Origin: Carboxylicivirga agarovorans
Lineage (GTDB): Bacteria > Bacteroidota > Bacteroidia > Bacteroidales > Marinilabiliaceae
Direction of reading: 5' to 3'
Length of the DNA: 64,000 nt
Assembly: GCF_050589845.1 (NCBI RefSeq)
Contig: NZ_JBNGPA010000001.1
Span: forward strand, 434,001-498,000
Shown: one piece after another, positions 26,147 to 34,872 of the stretch
Layout: each line of letters opens with the position of its first letter
Position numbering within the stretch: the stretch's first letter is position 1
Program-made: the position numbers and the translations under genes
Notes under the pieces: generated by a model
Told to the model about the DNA's origin: nothing
Seen by the model: the letters and a program-made list of their open reading frames with translations, nothing else
Database searches by the model: none

Positions 26147-27407
26147 CGCCTCCTTGTTGTTTGCGTTGATTATTTGGTCGATACCTTCTCTTTGATTTGT
26201 TATAAGGCTTTTTCTCTCCTTGCTGTTGATTACCGCCCTGTTTTCTTTCGTTTGTTTTTCTGTCTTGTTGCTTACTGCCAGACGATTTTCCCTCAGTTTG
26301 CTGACCTCCATTACGCCTCCTGCCAGGTCGACGTTTTTTCTTTTTCTGCTCATCAAAACGAGTCAGGCTTTCCTGGCTGATTACATTGTCGTAGGTTGGT
26401 TCTGCCACAAATACTTTTGGCGCTTCATTGGCCAGTTTATCAACTTTTTTGCCTTTCCTGTTTAAACGAATAATCTCTTTGGCTCTGTCAACCGAAACAG
26501 AAACAATACCCGCAGGAATATCCTTACTTGTACTATACCACATGGTACGGGAGAAAATATCCGTTTTAAAGTGATAATAACTGCCGTCAACTGTTTCCAG
26601 AACAATATTTGTTTTAGGGAAATCCTGCTGAGCATCAATATAAGCATCCAGCTCGTAATTAAGGCAACATTTCAGTTTTCCACACTGACCTGCCAGTTTT
26701 TGAGGATTAAGAGATATTTCCTGGTAACGCGCGGCATTGGTTGTCACAGAAACAAAATTAGTCATCCAGGTTGAGCAACATAGTTCACGCCCGCAGGGAC
26801 CAATACCCCCTATACGGCCCGCCTCCTGTCGTGCACCAATCTGGCGCATCTCAATCCGCACCCTGAAAGTTTCTGCCAGGACCTTGATTAACTGGCGAAA
26901 ATCAACACGTTCGTCAGCAATATAGTAGAATATGGCTTTGGTTTTATCACCTTGATATTCCACATCACCGATCTTCATATTCAGGTTTAATCGCTCAGCA
27001 ATGCGGCGCGACTCAAGCATTGTTTCGTGCTCCAGTGCACGTGCTTCCTCCCACTTTTCAACATCGGCAGGCTTGGCCTTTCTATAAACACGTTTGAACT
27101 CAAAGGTCTCGAGGTTAATGTTGTGCTTCTTCATCTGCAGCAACACCAATTCGCCCGTCAAAGTAACGGTTCCAATGTCATGCCCCGGAGATGCCTCAAC
27201 AGCAACAATATCACCCTTTTGAATGCGAAGGGCATTGCTGTTTCGAAAATATCCTTTACGTGTGTTTTTAAATTGTATCTCAACAATATCAGTTGTGTTA
27301 ATTGTATCAGGTAAATCCTCCAGCCAATCGTAAACATTAAGTTTACCGCAACGGCTCGAACAACTTTTACAACTCTGCTTTTCAGTATCTTGAATAACTT
27401 CTTCCAT
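26124..27407 (-). CDS. ricT: PSP1-domain regulatory iron-sulfur protein, RicT/YaaT family
   Basis: The 427-residue protein has an N-terminal Cys cluster (CKSCSSRCG), a PSP1 core (about 45-270) and the Cys-rich signature GIGPCGRELCCSTW plus CGKLKCCLNYE, which binds [4Fe-4S] in Bacillus RicT. From about residue 340 the tail is low-complexity, very rich in Lys, Arg, Gln, Asn and Gly (RRPGRRRNGGQQ), suggesting RNA binding (inference). In Bacillus, RicT with RicA and RicF affects RNA maturation. It sits 40 bp after holB and overlaps gldH. Confidence 0.92.
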   Translation of the reverse strand: MEEVIQDTEKQSCKSCSSRCGKLNVYDWLEDLPDTINTTDIVEIQFKNTRKGYFRNSNALRIQKGDIVAVEASPGHDIGTVTLTGELVLLQMKKHNINLETFEFKRVYRKAKPADVEKWEEARALEHETMLESRRIAERLNLNMKIGDVEYQGDKTKAIFYYIADERVDFRQLIKVLAETFRVRIEMRQIGARQEAGRIGGIGPCGRELCCSTWMTNFVSVTTNAARYQEISLNPQKLAGQCGKLKCCLNYELDAYIDAQQDFPKTNIVLETVDGSYYHFKTDIFSRTMWYSTSKDIPAGIVSVSVDRAKEIIRLNRKGKKVDKLANEAPKVFVAEPTYDNVISQESLTRFDEQKKKKRRPGRRRNGGQQTEGKSSGSKQQDRKTNERKQGGNQQQGEKKPYNKSKRRYRPNNQRKQQGGDGQNKKQ

Positions 27408-27447
27408 AAAAAAAATAAATAAAAGGCTCTAAGACCTTGTGAACCTA

Positions 27448-28569
27448 CTATTGCTTTAAAAGCATAATTACTTTCAGGCATAAGTCCATTAATATAATAC
27501 GAGCATTCCCATTTTGTTCAAGATGCGAATGCGCCAGGCTAAACTCTTCACTCAATTGCAAGATGTTACCATCATTAATAAATGGTGAAAATCGTGCCGA
27601 GAAATTCTCTTCTTCAGGTGTAAGATACAATAAATCCTGTTCCTGAATGTTCATCATAAAATTTTCACGAATCAAACGCAGGGCAAAATCAAAGAAATTC
27701 TTCTGCCTTTCTTTAGACTGCCTGTTCATTTCATCACACCAGTCAATTAAATCAAAGAGCTTTCGCTGATATGCCAAACGCATCATACTTACAAACTTAT
27801 CAAAAAAGTATGCACGCTCTGCACCCTGTCCTACAATTTCTTTAGCTGCAACAAAGTTGCCAACCGACAGTTTTGCAAAACGCTGGCTCTCTTCATCGCT
27901 TATATCATATTCCTTTTTAAGGGCTGCGGCAATGTCTGAAATTTCAAGAGCGGGAATATTTAATCGCTGGGCGCGACTTTGAATGGTTCCCAAAATATCA
28001 TTTGGATTATCTGACACTAACAGAAAAACCGTTCCTTCAGGGGGTTCTTCAAGCAACTTAAGCAATTTGTTAGAAGCCGCCACATGCATCTTTTCGGGCA
28101 GCCAGATAATCATCACTTTGTATTTGGCCTCAAATGTTTTCAGGCTTAACTTCTTGATAATCTCCTGACTCTCCTGGCTGTATATCAAGCCTTGTTTATC
28201 TGCTTCAAGAAAGGTAAACCACTGTCGAATGTTAAAATATGGTTCATTCAGCACAAACTGACGCCATTCATTAAGATATGAATCACTAACAGGATTTTTA
28301 TGTTTTGTGCTTTTTACAACTGGGAAAACAAAATGCAAATCAGGATGAATCAGTTTTGCATACTTCAAACACGAAGGACATTCTCCACATGAATCATTTG
28401 CCTGACGGTTCTGACAGTTTAAATACTGCGCAAAAGCCAAAGCCAGGTTTATTTTCCCAACACCTTCGGGTCCGCCGAATAACTGAGCATGGCTAACACG
28501 GTTTTCATTCACCATGTTCACCAAATGTTTCTTTATTCTTTCGTGTCCTATTACCTCGTTAAACTTCAT
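27448..28569 (-). CDS. holB: DNA polymerase III delta-prime subunit
   Basis: This 373-residue clamp-loader subunit is of the AAA+ fold, with a four-Cys zinc module (CQN, then CGECPSC, at about residues 50-67). The Walker A region reads GPEGVGKINLALAFA, with Ile-Asn where active ATPases have Ser/Thr, as expected for a delta-prime that does not hydrolyse ATP. The sensor stretch LLKLLEEPPEGTVFLL is clear. It begins the five-gene operon that ends at the terminator at 24472. Confidence 0.94.
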   Translation of the reverse strand: MKFNEVIGHERIKKHLVNMVNENRVSHAQLFGGPEGVGKINLALAFAQYLNCQNRQANDSCGECPSCLKYAKLIHPDLHFVFPVVKSTKHKNPVSDSYLNEWRQFVLNEPYFNIRQWFTFLEADKQGLIYSQESQEIIKKLSLKTFEAKYKVMIIWLPEKMHVAASNKLLKLLEEPPEGTVFLLVSDNPNDILGTIQSRAQRLNIPALEISDIAAALKKEYDISDEESQRFAKLSVGNFVAAKEIVGQGAERAYFFDKFVSMMRLAYQRKLFDLIDWCDEMNRQSKERQKNFFDFALRLIRENFMMNIQEQDLLYLTPEEENFSARFSPFINDGNILQLSEEFSLAHSHLEQNGNARIILMDLCLKVIMLLKQ

Positions 28570-28593
28570 GAAGCTGCCTAAAATTCAAGTCAT

Positions 28594-28601
28594 CAAAGAT
28601 A
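28594..28601 (-). promoter_or_regulatory. Possible -7 box for the holB operon
   Basis: The minus strand reads TATCTTTG, 24 bp before holB. The 308-bp divergent gap 28570-28877 holds this box and the opposing one at 28854; I see nothing else in it. Confidence 0.45.
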
Positions 28602-28853
28602 GCAATTTAGTTGGTTGTGGAAAATGACGTCAGGCCTCTTAATTCCTTTGGCATATTTCAGCCTTATGCAGATAAAAGAAAGGCATCATCTTTTAAAGCT
28701 ATAGGGCTTAATAAGCGGTGAAACAGAAAATCTTCCATTCATATGCAACGGTTGCTTTCCGGTAAAATGACATAGTATTGCGGCCACTAAAACAACAGTC
28801 TTCTCCTCAATAATGACTTACATCAGTTAAGGCAATACTTACATAGATTCCAT

Positions 28854-28861
28854 TACCTTTG
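28854..28861 (+). promoter_or_regulatory. Possible -7 box for the radical SAM gene
   Basis: TACCTTTG lies 16 bp before the ATG, implying a 5' leader of about a dozen nucleotides with no Shine-Dalgarno site. Confidence 0.45.
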
Positions 28862-28877
28862 CACAAAATTATATAGC

Positions 28878-29657
28878 ATGTCTACATTTTTGTTTGATGA
28901 AATTGTTTTTGGTCCCGTCAATAGTCGTCGACTTGGTGTTTCACTGGGAATGAATTTACTTCCTGTTAACCGCAAAATATGCTCTTTTGATTGTATTTAT
29001 TGCGAGTGTGGTTTAAATGGTGAACTGGGTGATAAAAGCGGACAAATGCCAACCCGGAAAGAAGTCAAAACAGCTCTTTTCAACAAACTACAGGGCATGC
29101 TGAAAGATAATCTTAAGCCAGACGTCATAACATTTGCCGGCAATGGCGAACCAACATTACATCCTGAATTCAGTGGTGTTATAGACGACACGATAGAGCT
29201 ACGCGATCAGTTTTGCCCGGAAGCCCGTATAGCAGTTCTTTCCAATGCTTCGCGACTGCACAAACCGGAAGTTGTAAAAGCACTTTTGAAAATAGAAGAC
29301 AACATTCAAAAACTGGACTCCGGATTAAAAGAAACCATTTTACGACTGGATCAGCCCAATTATCCTTTCGACCTGAATAAAACCATCAGTCAATTAAAAG
29401 ATTTTAACGGTCGTTTAATTATTCAAACCATGTTTGTAGCCGGAGAGATGAATGGTGTTGACGTCGACAATACAACAGAAGCAGACATCAGTTCGTGGCT
29501 CGACGCGCTAAAAGAGATACAACCTGAGAAAGTGATGATATACACCATTGAGCGCGATACCCCCTACAATTCTCTTAAAAAGGTACCCTTGGATAAACTA
29601 AAGGAAATAGCACAACGAGCTGAAAAATCAGGTTTTACTGTTTCGGTTTCCGGCTAA
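28878..29657 (+). CDS. Radical SAM protein of unknown substrate
   Basis: The 259-residue protein carries the [4Fe-4S] motif CSFDCIYC (Cys35, Cys39, Cys42) just after FGPVNSRRLGVSLGMNLLP, followed by the SAM-binding TFAGNGEPTLHPEF. An extra Cys44 follows the cluster motif. The N-terminal FGPVxSRRLG block marks a widespread group of uncharacterised radical SAM proteins. It is followed after 41 bp by a glycosyltransferase gene on the same strand, but that gene has its own promoter-like box, so a shared function is not implied. Confidence 0.88.
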   Translation: MSTFLFDEIVFGPVNSRRLGVSLGMNLLPVNRKICSFDCIYCECGLNGELGDKSGQMPTRKEVKTALFNKLQGMLKDNLKPDVITFAGNGEPTLHPEFSGVIDDTIELRDQFCPEARIAVLSNASRLHKPEVVKALLKIEDNIQKLDSGLKETILRLDQPNYPFDLNKTISQLKDFNGRLIIQTMFVAGEMNGVDVDNTTEADISSWLDALKEIQPEKVMIYTIERDTPYNSLKKVPLDKLKEIAQRAEKSGFTVSVSG

Positions 29658-29686
29658 CATAGTAAAGCCTGCTTCATGCATATTAT

Positions 29687-29694
29687 TATATTTG
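29687..29694 (+). promoter_or_regulatory. -7 box immediately before a GTG start
   Basis: TATATTTG ends 4 bp before the GTG at 29699. If used, the transcript would start at or next to the start codon. Confidence 0.4.
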
Positions 29695-29698
29695 TAAT

Positions 29699-30778
29699 GT
29701 GGCAGAAGTTAAATCACATCGACGCATATTAGTCAGTCCTCTGAACTGGGGCTTGGGTCATGCCACACGTTTAATACCGGTTATCAGTGCGCTTATTAAG
29801 CAAGGCCATTATGTGATAATCGCAGGTGAAGGTGCTTCTCTGTCGGTGTTACGAAATGCTTTTCCTGAACTGGACTGGATTTTGCTTCCTGGCTTCAATG
29901 TATCGCTTTCACACCACCAATTTCAATGGTTCAAACTATTAAAACAGGTACCATCATTTATTAGAGCTCTAAATGAAGAACATGTCGCCGTTAATAAATT
30001 GATTAAATCACATAAGATTGATTTGCTCATATCCGACAATCGATATGGAATTTATTCAAAACAAGTATCTTCAGTAATTATTACTCATCAAACCAATCCA
30101 TATCCCGGAAAATACCTAAGCTGGATACGCCCTTTCACCCGGGCTATCTCAACCAGACTAATAAAGCAATTTGATGAATGCTGGATTCCTGATAACACGA
30201 ACGAACCCAGGCTATCGGGTTCTTTATCGACTCCGGCAAAACGATTAAAATACAAGTACATTGGATATCTGTCACGCTTAAACCCAATGCTTCATACAAG
30301 CAGAGCATTTTCAACAGATGTACTAATCATTTTATCGGGTCCTGAACCACAACGAACACAATTGGAACAAATACTCATCGATCAGCTTAGGCAAAGCCAG
30401 CTTAAAACGACCATTCTTTGTGCACGTCCTGATAAAAAAACGGCACAGATCGGCACCATTACGCTGCTACCACATTGCACGGCAGAAGAACAAAATCAAC
30501 TCATTAACAATAGTAAATATATTATTTGCCGCTCAGGCTATTCCACATTAATGGATTTAATGCTGTGTAACAGAACCGCATTGCTAATTCCTACACCAGG
30601 TCAGTATGAACAGGAGTACCTGGCACAAAGAGCCTGCACCTTATTCGGCTTTCAATCAATCAGTCAAAGCGAATTAAAGAAAGGACATTTACCCGCCAAA
30701 CTGAAGCATGACAACAACTTAAACAAAACGATTCAAACACCCGGATTTAAGCTTCCCTCCCTGCCTCTAAAAAAGTAG
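29699..30778 (+). CDS. MurG-like (GT28/GT1-type) glycosyltransferase
   Basis: The 359-residue protein begins with RRILVSPLNWGLGHATRLIPVI, the N-terminal Rossmann and glycine-rich motif of MurG-like GT-B enzymes, and ends with a C-terminal donor-binding half (ICRSGYSTLMDLMLCNRTALLIPTPGQYEQEYLA). Acceptor and donor are unknown; it is not MurG itself, since there is no division-cluster context. The start codon is GTG because the overlapping ATG at 29697 is out of frame and stops within 12 codons. The 5' leader may be almost absent. Confidence 0.87.
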   Translation: MAEVKSHRRILVSPLNWGLGHATRLIPVISALIKQGHYVIIAGEGASLSVLRNAFPELDWILLPGFNVSLSHHQFQWFKLLKQVPSFIRALNEEHVAVNKLIKSHKIDLLISDNRYGIYSKQVSSVIITHQTNPYPGKYLSWIRPFTRAISTRLIKQFDECWIPDNTNEPRLSGSLSTPAKRLKYKYIGYLSRLNPMLHTSRAFSTDVLIILSGPEPQRTQLEQILIDQLRQSQLKTTILCARPDKKTAQIGTITLLPHCTAEEQNQLINNSKYIICRSGYSTLMDLMLCNRTALLIPTPGQYEQEYLAQRACTLFGFQSISQSELKKGHLPAKLKHDNNLNKTIQTPGFKLPSLPLKK

Positions 30779-30975
30779 TTAATCGGTTTCAAACTTGTTT
30801 TAAAGGCATTCATCCTGAATTAAGGTCATCTCGTCAATAAAAATGTAACCTTTACGTCTTATGTCAGTATCTATAATCGGAATTGCACATCAAAGGTGAG
30901 TTTAATTTTCATCTAAAGTTAATTCTATCTAAACCGAACTCTTACAGGTATTGTAGGACATATATTAAAGACAAA

Positions 30976-31428
30976 ATGACAACGTTACTAATAACATTAT
31001 TATTACTATTGGCTTTCGGCCTATGGTTCTGGAAAAAAGGCATCGCCTTGCTGGCTGAACGTTATGCATCCAAAGAACTTGAAAAGTTATTATTTCCAAA
31101 AGGAGATAATGAAAAAGAAGCCATATTAGAATCGTTAGTTAAAATTACCAAAGGAAAATACAACAAGGAGTTATTACTTGATTATTTTTTGAAGATAAAA
31201 GGATTGCAGGTTATCAACATGTATGATCCTGTAGATTTCTGGACACGTCGATTTTTAATGAGTCCAACAAAGTTAAAGCTTAACTACTTTGAACAAGTTA
31301 AATTTTACGAAAGCTTTTTAAACTATCCTGAAGCTTCGGCCAGGATATTGGCAACGCAAACTGAGGATAACGATTATATCACATCCGAATCAAATGGGGG
31401 CTTCTACAAGAAGAAGCAGCTGGCCTAG
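30976..31428 (+). CDS. Small membrane-anchored protein of unknown function
   Basis: The 150-residue protein has one N-terminal membrane helix (TLLITLLLLLAFGLWFW) followed by a soluble, helical, charged domain. No family is recognised. I chose the ATG at 30976 (MTTLLITLL) over one at 30883 because the extra 31 residues look non-coding and the membrane helix would otherwise not be N-terminal. A strong terminator follows at 31482. Confidence 0.6.
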   Translation: MTTLLITLLLLLAFGLWFWKKGIALLAERYASKELEKLLFPKGDNEKEAILESLVKITKGKYNKELLLDYFLKIKGLQVINMYDPVDFWTRRFLMSPTKLKLNYFEQVKFYESFLNYPEASARILATQTEDNDYITSESNGGFYKKKQLA

Positions 31429-31481
31429 TCAGCAAAACAAATGGCGCAAGTGGGATACAATTACTACTTGACAGGAAAGAA

Positions 31482-31512
31482 AACGGGAAGCCATCTGGCT
31501 TCCCGTTTTTTA
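31482..31512. terminator. Bidirectional terminator between convergent genes
   Basis: aacgggaagcca (31482-31493) pairs with tggcttcccgtt (31496-31507), then TTTTTATT. The compact loop opens to a few bases in RNA. The minus strand also has a T-rich stretch after the stem. Confidence 0.9.
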
Positions 31513-31530
31513 TTATTTTATAAGGTAGTG

Positions 31531-32418
31531 TTATTTCAATTCGAAGGTACTGGTTCCAATATTAAAACCATCAACAAAAACATCAACTGTGTATACGCCA
31601 CCTAACAATTCACCATCTGCAGCTGCATAAAAAACACAGACATCAACATCTTCACCACCATATTCAAATTCACGACTGGCTGAATAGTTGATTTCCTGAT
31701 CCTCATAGGTAAATACATTATCCTTTGAGTTTATTAACAACACTTCATCCGGTCTTTGAATACGCACATAAATTGTTTTAATACCAACAGGAGCTGTTAC
31801 ATTTTTATTAATGGTACAACACATGCGTATCTTTGCAACACTTCTGGCTTTCTTAGTAGTTTTCCCTTTTGCATTTAAACCCTGGGTTTCAATATTGCTG
31901 GTTTCCAACTGCGATGCTATCTCCACCTTTTTATCCAGGGTTTTCTTAACCTCTTCAAGCTCCTTATATGACTGTGCTATTTGATCGTGCTGCTTTCGGT
32001 ACTTAATATTTTCCTTTGTCAGCTCCTCATTACGCCGGTTAAGCGAATCGATCTGAATAACAAAATTGCGCATTACGCCTCTCAGAGTTGTTAATTCCTT
32101 TTTGTACTCTCTTATTTTCCGGGCATTTGTCGCTTTTATAGTTTTAATCTCTTCAATTAAATGGGTAATCTTTTCACGTTCCTGCTCCAGCATCAGGTTT
32201 AATGTATCATTATTACTATGCAATGAATCATAATCCAAAGCCAGTTCCTGAAACTCTTCTGTTAACAACACTTTCTCTTCAGTCATCTCTTCAACAACCG
32301 CACGGTACTCCTGACGGTTACTGATAAAAAAGAATAATAAAACAGCAATAACAACTACAGCAACACCGCCAATAATATATACCAGTTTATTCGACGATGG
32401 TTTGTTTGTATTTTCCAT
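31531..32418 (-). CDS. Membrane-anchored coiled-coil protein of unknown function
   Basis: The 295-residue protein has a short cytoplasmic N-terminus, one membrane helix (LVYIIGGVAVVVIAVLLFFFI), a long coiled coil (about residues 40-180) and a C-terminal beta-rich domain of about 100 residues with conserved-looking KIRMCCTINKNVTAPVG and YVRIQRPDEVLL. It resembles uncharacterised Bacteroidetes proteins, and no function is known to me. The start at 32418 is supported by a -7 box at 32448-32455 inside the longer frame. Confidence 0.75.
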   Translation of the reverse strand: MENTNKPSSNKLVYIIGGVAVVVIAVLLFFFISNRQEYRAVVEEMTEEKVLLTEEFQELALDYDSLHSNNDTLNLMLEQEREKITHLIEEIKTIKATNARKIREYKKELTTLRGVMRNFVIQIDSLNRRNEELTKENIKYRKQHDQIAQSYKELEEVKKTLDKKVEIASQLETSNIETQGLNAKGKTTKKARSVAKIRMCCTINKNVTAPVGIKTIYVRIQRPDEVLLINSKDNVFTYEDQEINYSASREFEYGGEDVDVCVFYAAADGELLGGVYTVDVFVDGFNIGTSTFELK

Positions 32419-32447
32419 AACTAACAGTCTACTTTTGAGTCTGAACA

Positions 32448-32455
32448 CAAAGTTA
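32448..32455 (-). promoter_or_regulatory. Possible -7 box for the coiled-coil protein
   Basis: The minus strand reads TAACTTTG, 29 bp before the chosen ATG. Confidence 0.4.
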
Positions 32456-32658
32456 TTATTTTTTAACGTGCCTGCAATGACTGTCAATACAGTTGCACCG
32501 TTAGCTCAATAACATATCCTGCAATCGACATGCTTATTGGAATTATTGCAATCAAACCAACAAACTATTTACAAAGGAATTATAGATACAATCCAACCTC
32601 AATTGTTACCAATTACTGAAAATAAGTATTACACACTATAAACTATCGAACTATTATA

Positions 32659-32666
32659 TAAATTTG
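32659..32666 (+). promoter_or_regulatory. Possible -7 box for the Ig-like lipoprotein
   Basis: TAAATTTG lies 23 bp before the TTG start at 32690 and supports that unusual start. Confidence 0.42.
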
Positions 32667-32689
32667 TGAAGAATTAAAAAGTAGCTGTT

Positions 32690-34516
32690 TTGAAGAAAAA
32701 AATATTTCAACTGGCCATAATCGCTGTTATCTCTCAATTATTTTGGTATTGTGCAAACGTAGGAATGCCTAGCGGAGGCATCAAAGATGAAAATCCTCCT
32801 GTTGTTGTTAAGTCAATACCCGAGGCCAATGCTTTAAATTATCAAAAAAACACCGTTTATATTGAGTTTGATGAACTGATTCAGTTAAAAGACTACCGAA
32901 GCAAGTTTATTGTTTCACCTCCGGTTAACGAGCAACCTATTGTTGAAGCCCGGGGCAATCGCTTGATAATTGATTTTGAAGATGAAGAATTACAGCCAAA
33001 TACAACCTACACACTTGACTTTGCCGATGCTATTGTTGACAATAATGAAGGAAATGTATTAGAAAACTACTCATTTTCATTCTCAACAGGCGAATACATA
33101 GATTCACTGCAGGTTTCAGGTAATCTTTACGATGCCGATGACCTTTCTCCTTCTGAAGGTGTTCTTATTTACCTGCACAAAAACCTGAACGACACGGCCA
33201 TTCAAACACTGGTTCCAATACGTATAGCAAAAACAAATTCACTGGGACGTTTTAACATACGTAATGTCAGTCCGGGTAAGTACCGTATTTACGCGCTTGA
33301 TGATGCCAATCGTAATAATAAATTTGATCAGCCAGGTGAAGCTATGGCATGGTCAGACATTATTGTTGAACCAGGTTTTGAGTACCGTACTTTTGCCGAT
33401 ACCATACGTATCGATTCTTTAGAAACAGATTCAATCAGCTATTATGAAAAACTGGTTTATACACCTGATAGTCTGCAGTTGTTTAAGTTTCAACACGATT
33501 ATAAAGAGCAATACCTGGTCAGCGAAGAGCGCAAAGAGCGTGCTAAACTAACCTACTACTTTAATCGTCCACTGGAAGAAGACGCGAAAATATCATTGAC
33601 AGGCAAAGATGATTTAAGAGATGTTTTTTTCATGGATCGATCTGCCATGAACGATACGGTTACCTTCTGGTTAAGGGATAGCACCTATTACAACCAGGAC
33701 TCTTTATCAATTTCGATCAGCTATCCAATGCGTGACACGCTGGATAATCCATTCACCAAAACAGATACAATAGCCATGTACTTTTTTGAAGTGAAGGACA
33801 AAAAGAAAAAAAGACGTAAGAAAGATGAAGAACCGGAGCCTATTCCAACCATTAAATTGAAAAATGTTAAAAACAAGCTGGATGTATTTGGTCAGTTTCA
33901 CTTCTCATTGCCGGCTCCGGCAACAACCTTTGATACGAAAGCGATAAAATTGTACAATCATAAAGACACAATACCTGAGGAACAAGCCTTTGAATTTATT
34001 CACAACGAGCATCAAATACTTAACTACACCATTAAGAGCGACTGGGAACCGGGCATTAAATACGAAATGATTATTGACTCAGCTGCAATATTTGATATCT
34101 ATGGCTTATACAATGACTCGATCAACGCACAATTTTCTGTCAAATCGGTGGATAGTTATGGTCTGATACGCATCCAGGTATTAAATCCTCAAAAAAACTG
34201 GCTGGTTCAACTTATCAACCGAAAGGACATTATTGTACAACAAAAATACATTCGCAACGAAACTGGTAAAATTGGTTTCCGCTATATTAACCCTGGCGAA
34301 TACATGTTACGCATTGTTGTTGATGAAAATATGAATGGCGAATGGGATAGTGGTAATTACTACGAACGTATACAACCCGAACAAATGTATTACTTCCCTA
34401 AGAAATTAAATGTTCGCAAAAACTGGGAAGACAATCATGGCACCTGGGATCCAATCTTGTTCAACGTTGATAATTTCTCCAGACAGTTTCGTAAACCTAA
34501 GAAAAAAGAAGAATAA
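32690..34516 (+). CDS. Ig-like (Big_5) domain lipoprotein with a TTG start
   Basis: The 608-residue lipoprotein begins MKKKIFQLAIIAVISQLFWYC with its lipid-anchor Cys at residue 21. An N-terminal bacterial Ig-like domain follows (about 25-125: NPPVVVKSIPEANALN, IEFDELIQL, TYTLDFADAIVDNNEGN), then a prealbumin-like repeat (SLGRFNIRNVSPGKYRIYALDDANRNNKFD) and a second copy near the C-terminus (YINPGEYMLRIVVDENMNGEWD). Function is unknown, likely at the outer membrane. No in-frame ATG precedes the signal peptide; TTG is the start. Its stop overlaps the next ATG by one base. Confidence 0.88.
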   Translation: MKKKIFQLAIIAVISQLFWYCANVGMPSGGIKDENPPVVVKSIPEANALNYQKNTVYIEFDELIQLKDYRSKFIVSPPVNEQPIVEARGNRLIIDFEDEELQPNTTYTLDFADAIVDNNEGNVLENYSFSFSTGEYIDSLQVSGNLYDADDLSPSEGVLIYLHKNLNDTAIQTLVPIRIAKTNSLGRFNIRNVSPGKYRIYALDDANRNNKFDQPGEAMAWSDIIVEPGFEYRTFADTIRIDSLETDSISYYEKLVYTPDSLQLFKFQHDYKEQYLVSEERKERAKLTYYFNRPLEEDAKISLTGKDDLRDVFFMDRSAMNDTVTFWLRDSTYYNQDSLSISISYPMRDTLDNPFTKTDTIAMYFFEVKDKKKKRRKKDEEPEPIPTIKLKNVKNKLDVFGQFHFSLPAPATTFDTKAIKLYNHKDTIPEEQAFEFIHNEHQILNYTIKSDWEPGIKYEMIIDSAAIFDIYGLYNDSINAQFSVKSVDSYGLIRIQVLNPQKNWLVQLINRKDIIVQQKYIRNETGKIGFRYINPGEYMLRIVVDENMNGEWDSGNYYERIQPEQMYYFPKKLNVRKNWEDNHGTWDPILFNVDNFSRQFRKPKKKEE

Positions 34517-34827
34517 TGTCAGTACTGCTTAATTTTGCCATGTTTCCGACCGACAAAGGAGACAGCGTAAGTAAATATGTGAGTCAGATAATTAACCACA
34601 TTAAAGAGAGTGGTGTTAGTTATAAGTTAAATCCCATGGGCACAACCATTGAAACCGATACCATGGAGCAGGCTCTTCAAATAGTACAGGAAAGCTATGA
34701 TATTCTTGAACCGGTTTCCAATCGTATCTATTGCTCGATTAACATTGATGCTCAGAAAAACAAAGGAATGCGAATAGCCAGTAAAATTGCATCAATTGAA
34801 GCTAAAATTGGTGAAGTCAATAAGTAA
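34516..34827 (+). CDS. MTH1187-family thiamine-binding protein (DUF77)
   Basis: The 103-residue protein matches the small ferredoxin-like MTH1187/YkoF-type family: FAMFPTDKGDSVSKYVSQIINHIKESG, then YKLNPMGTTIETDTMEQALQIV. Family members bind thiamine or its pyrimidine part; the physiological role is not settled. The ATG overlaps the stop of the preceding gene (TAATG), so translation is coupled, although the two proteins have no obvious link. Confidence 0.9.
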   Translation: MSVLLNFAMFPTDKGDSVSKYVSQIINHIKESGVSYKLNPMGTTIETDTMEQALQIVQESYDILEPVSNRIYCSINIDAQKNKGMRIASKIASIEAKIGEVNK

Positions 34828-34872
34828 TTCGGGGCACTGTTTTTGATAGCAAACTGCCGTTAAATTATTTTT

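Noticed and set aside
25658..26356. Longer 232-residue version of GldH
   Set aside because: The first 70 residues lie over the ricT tail and precede the lipoprotein signal; the ATG at 26146 fits GldH.
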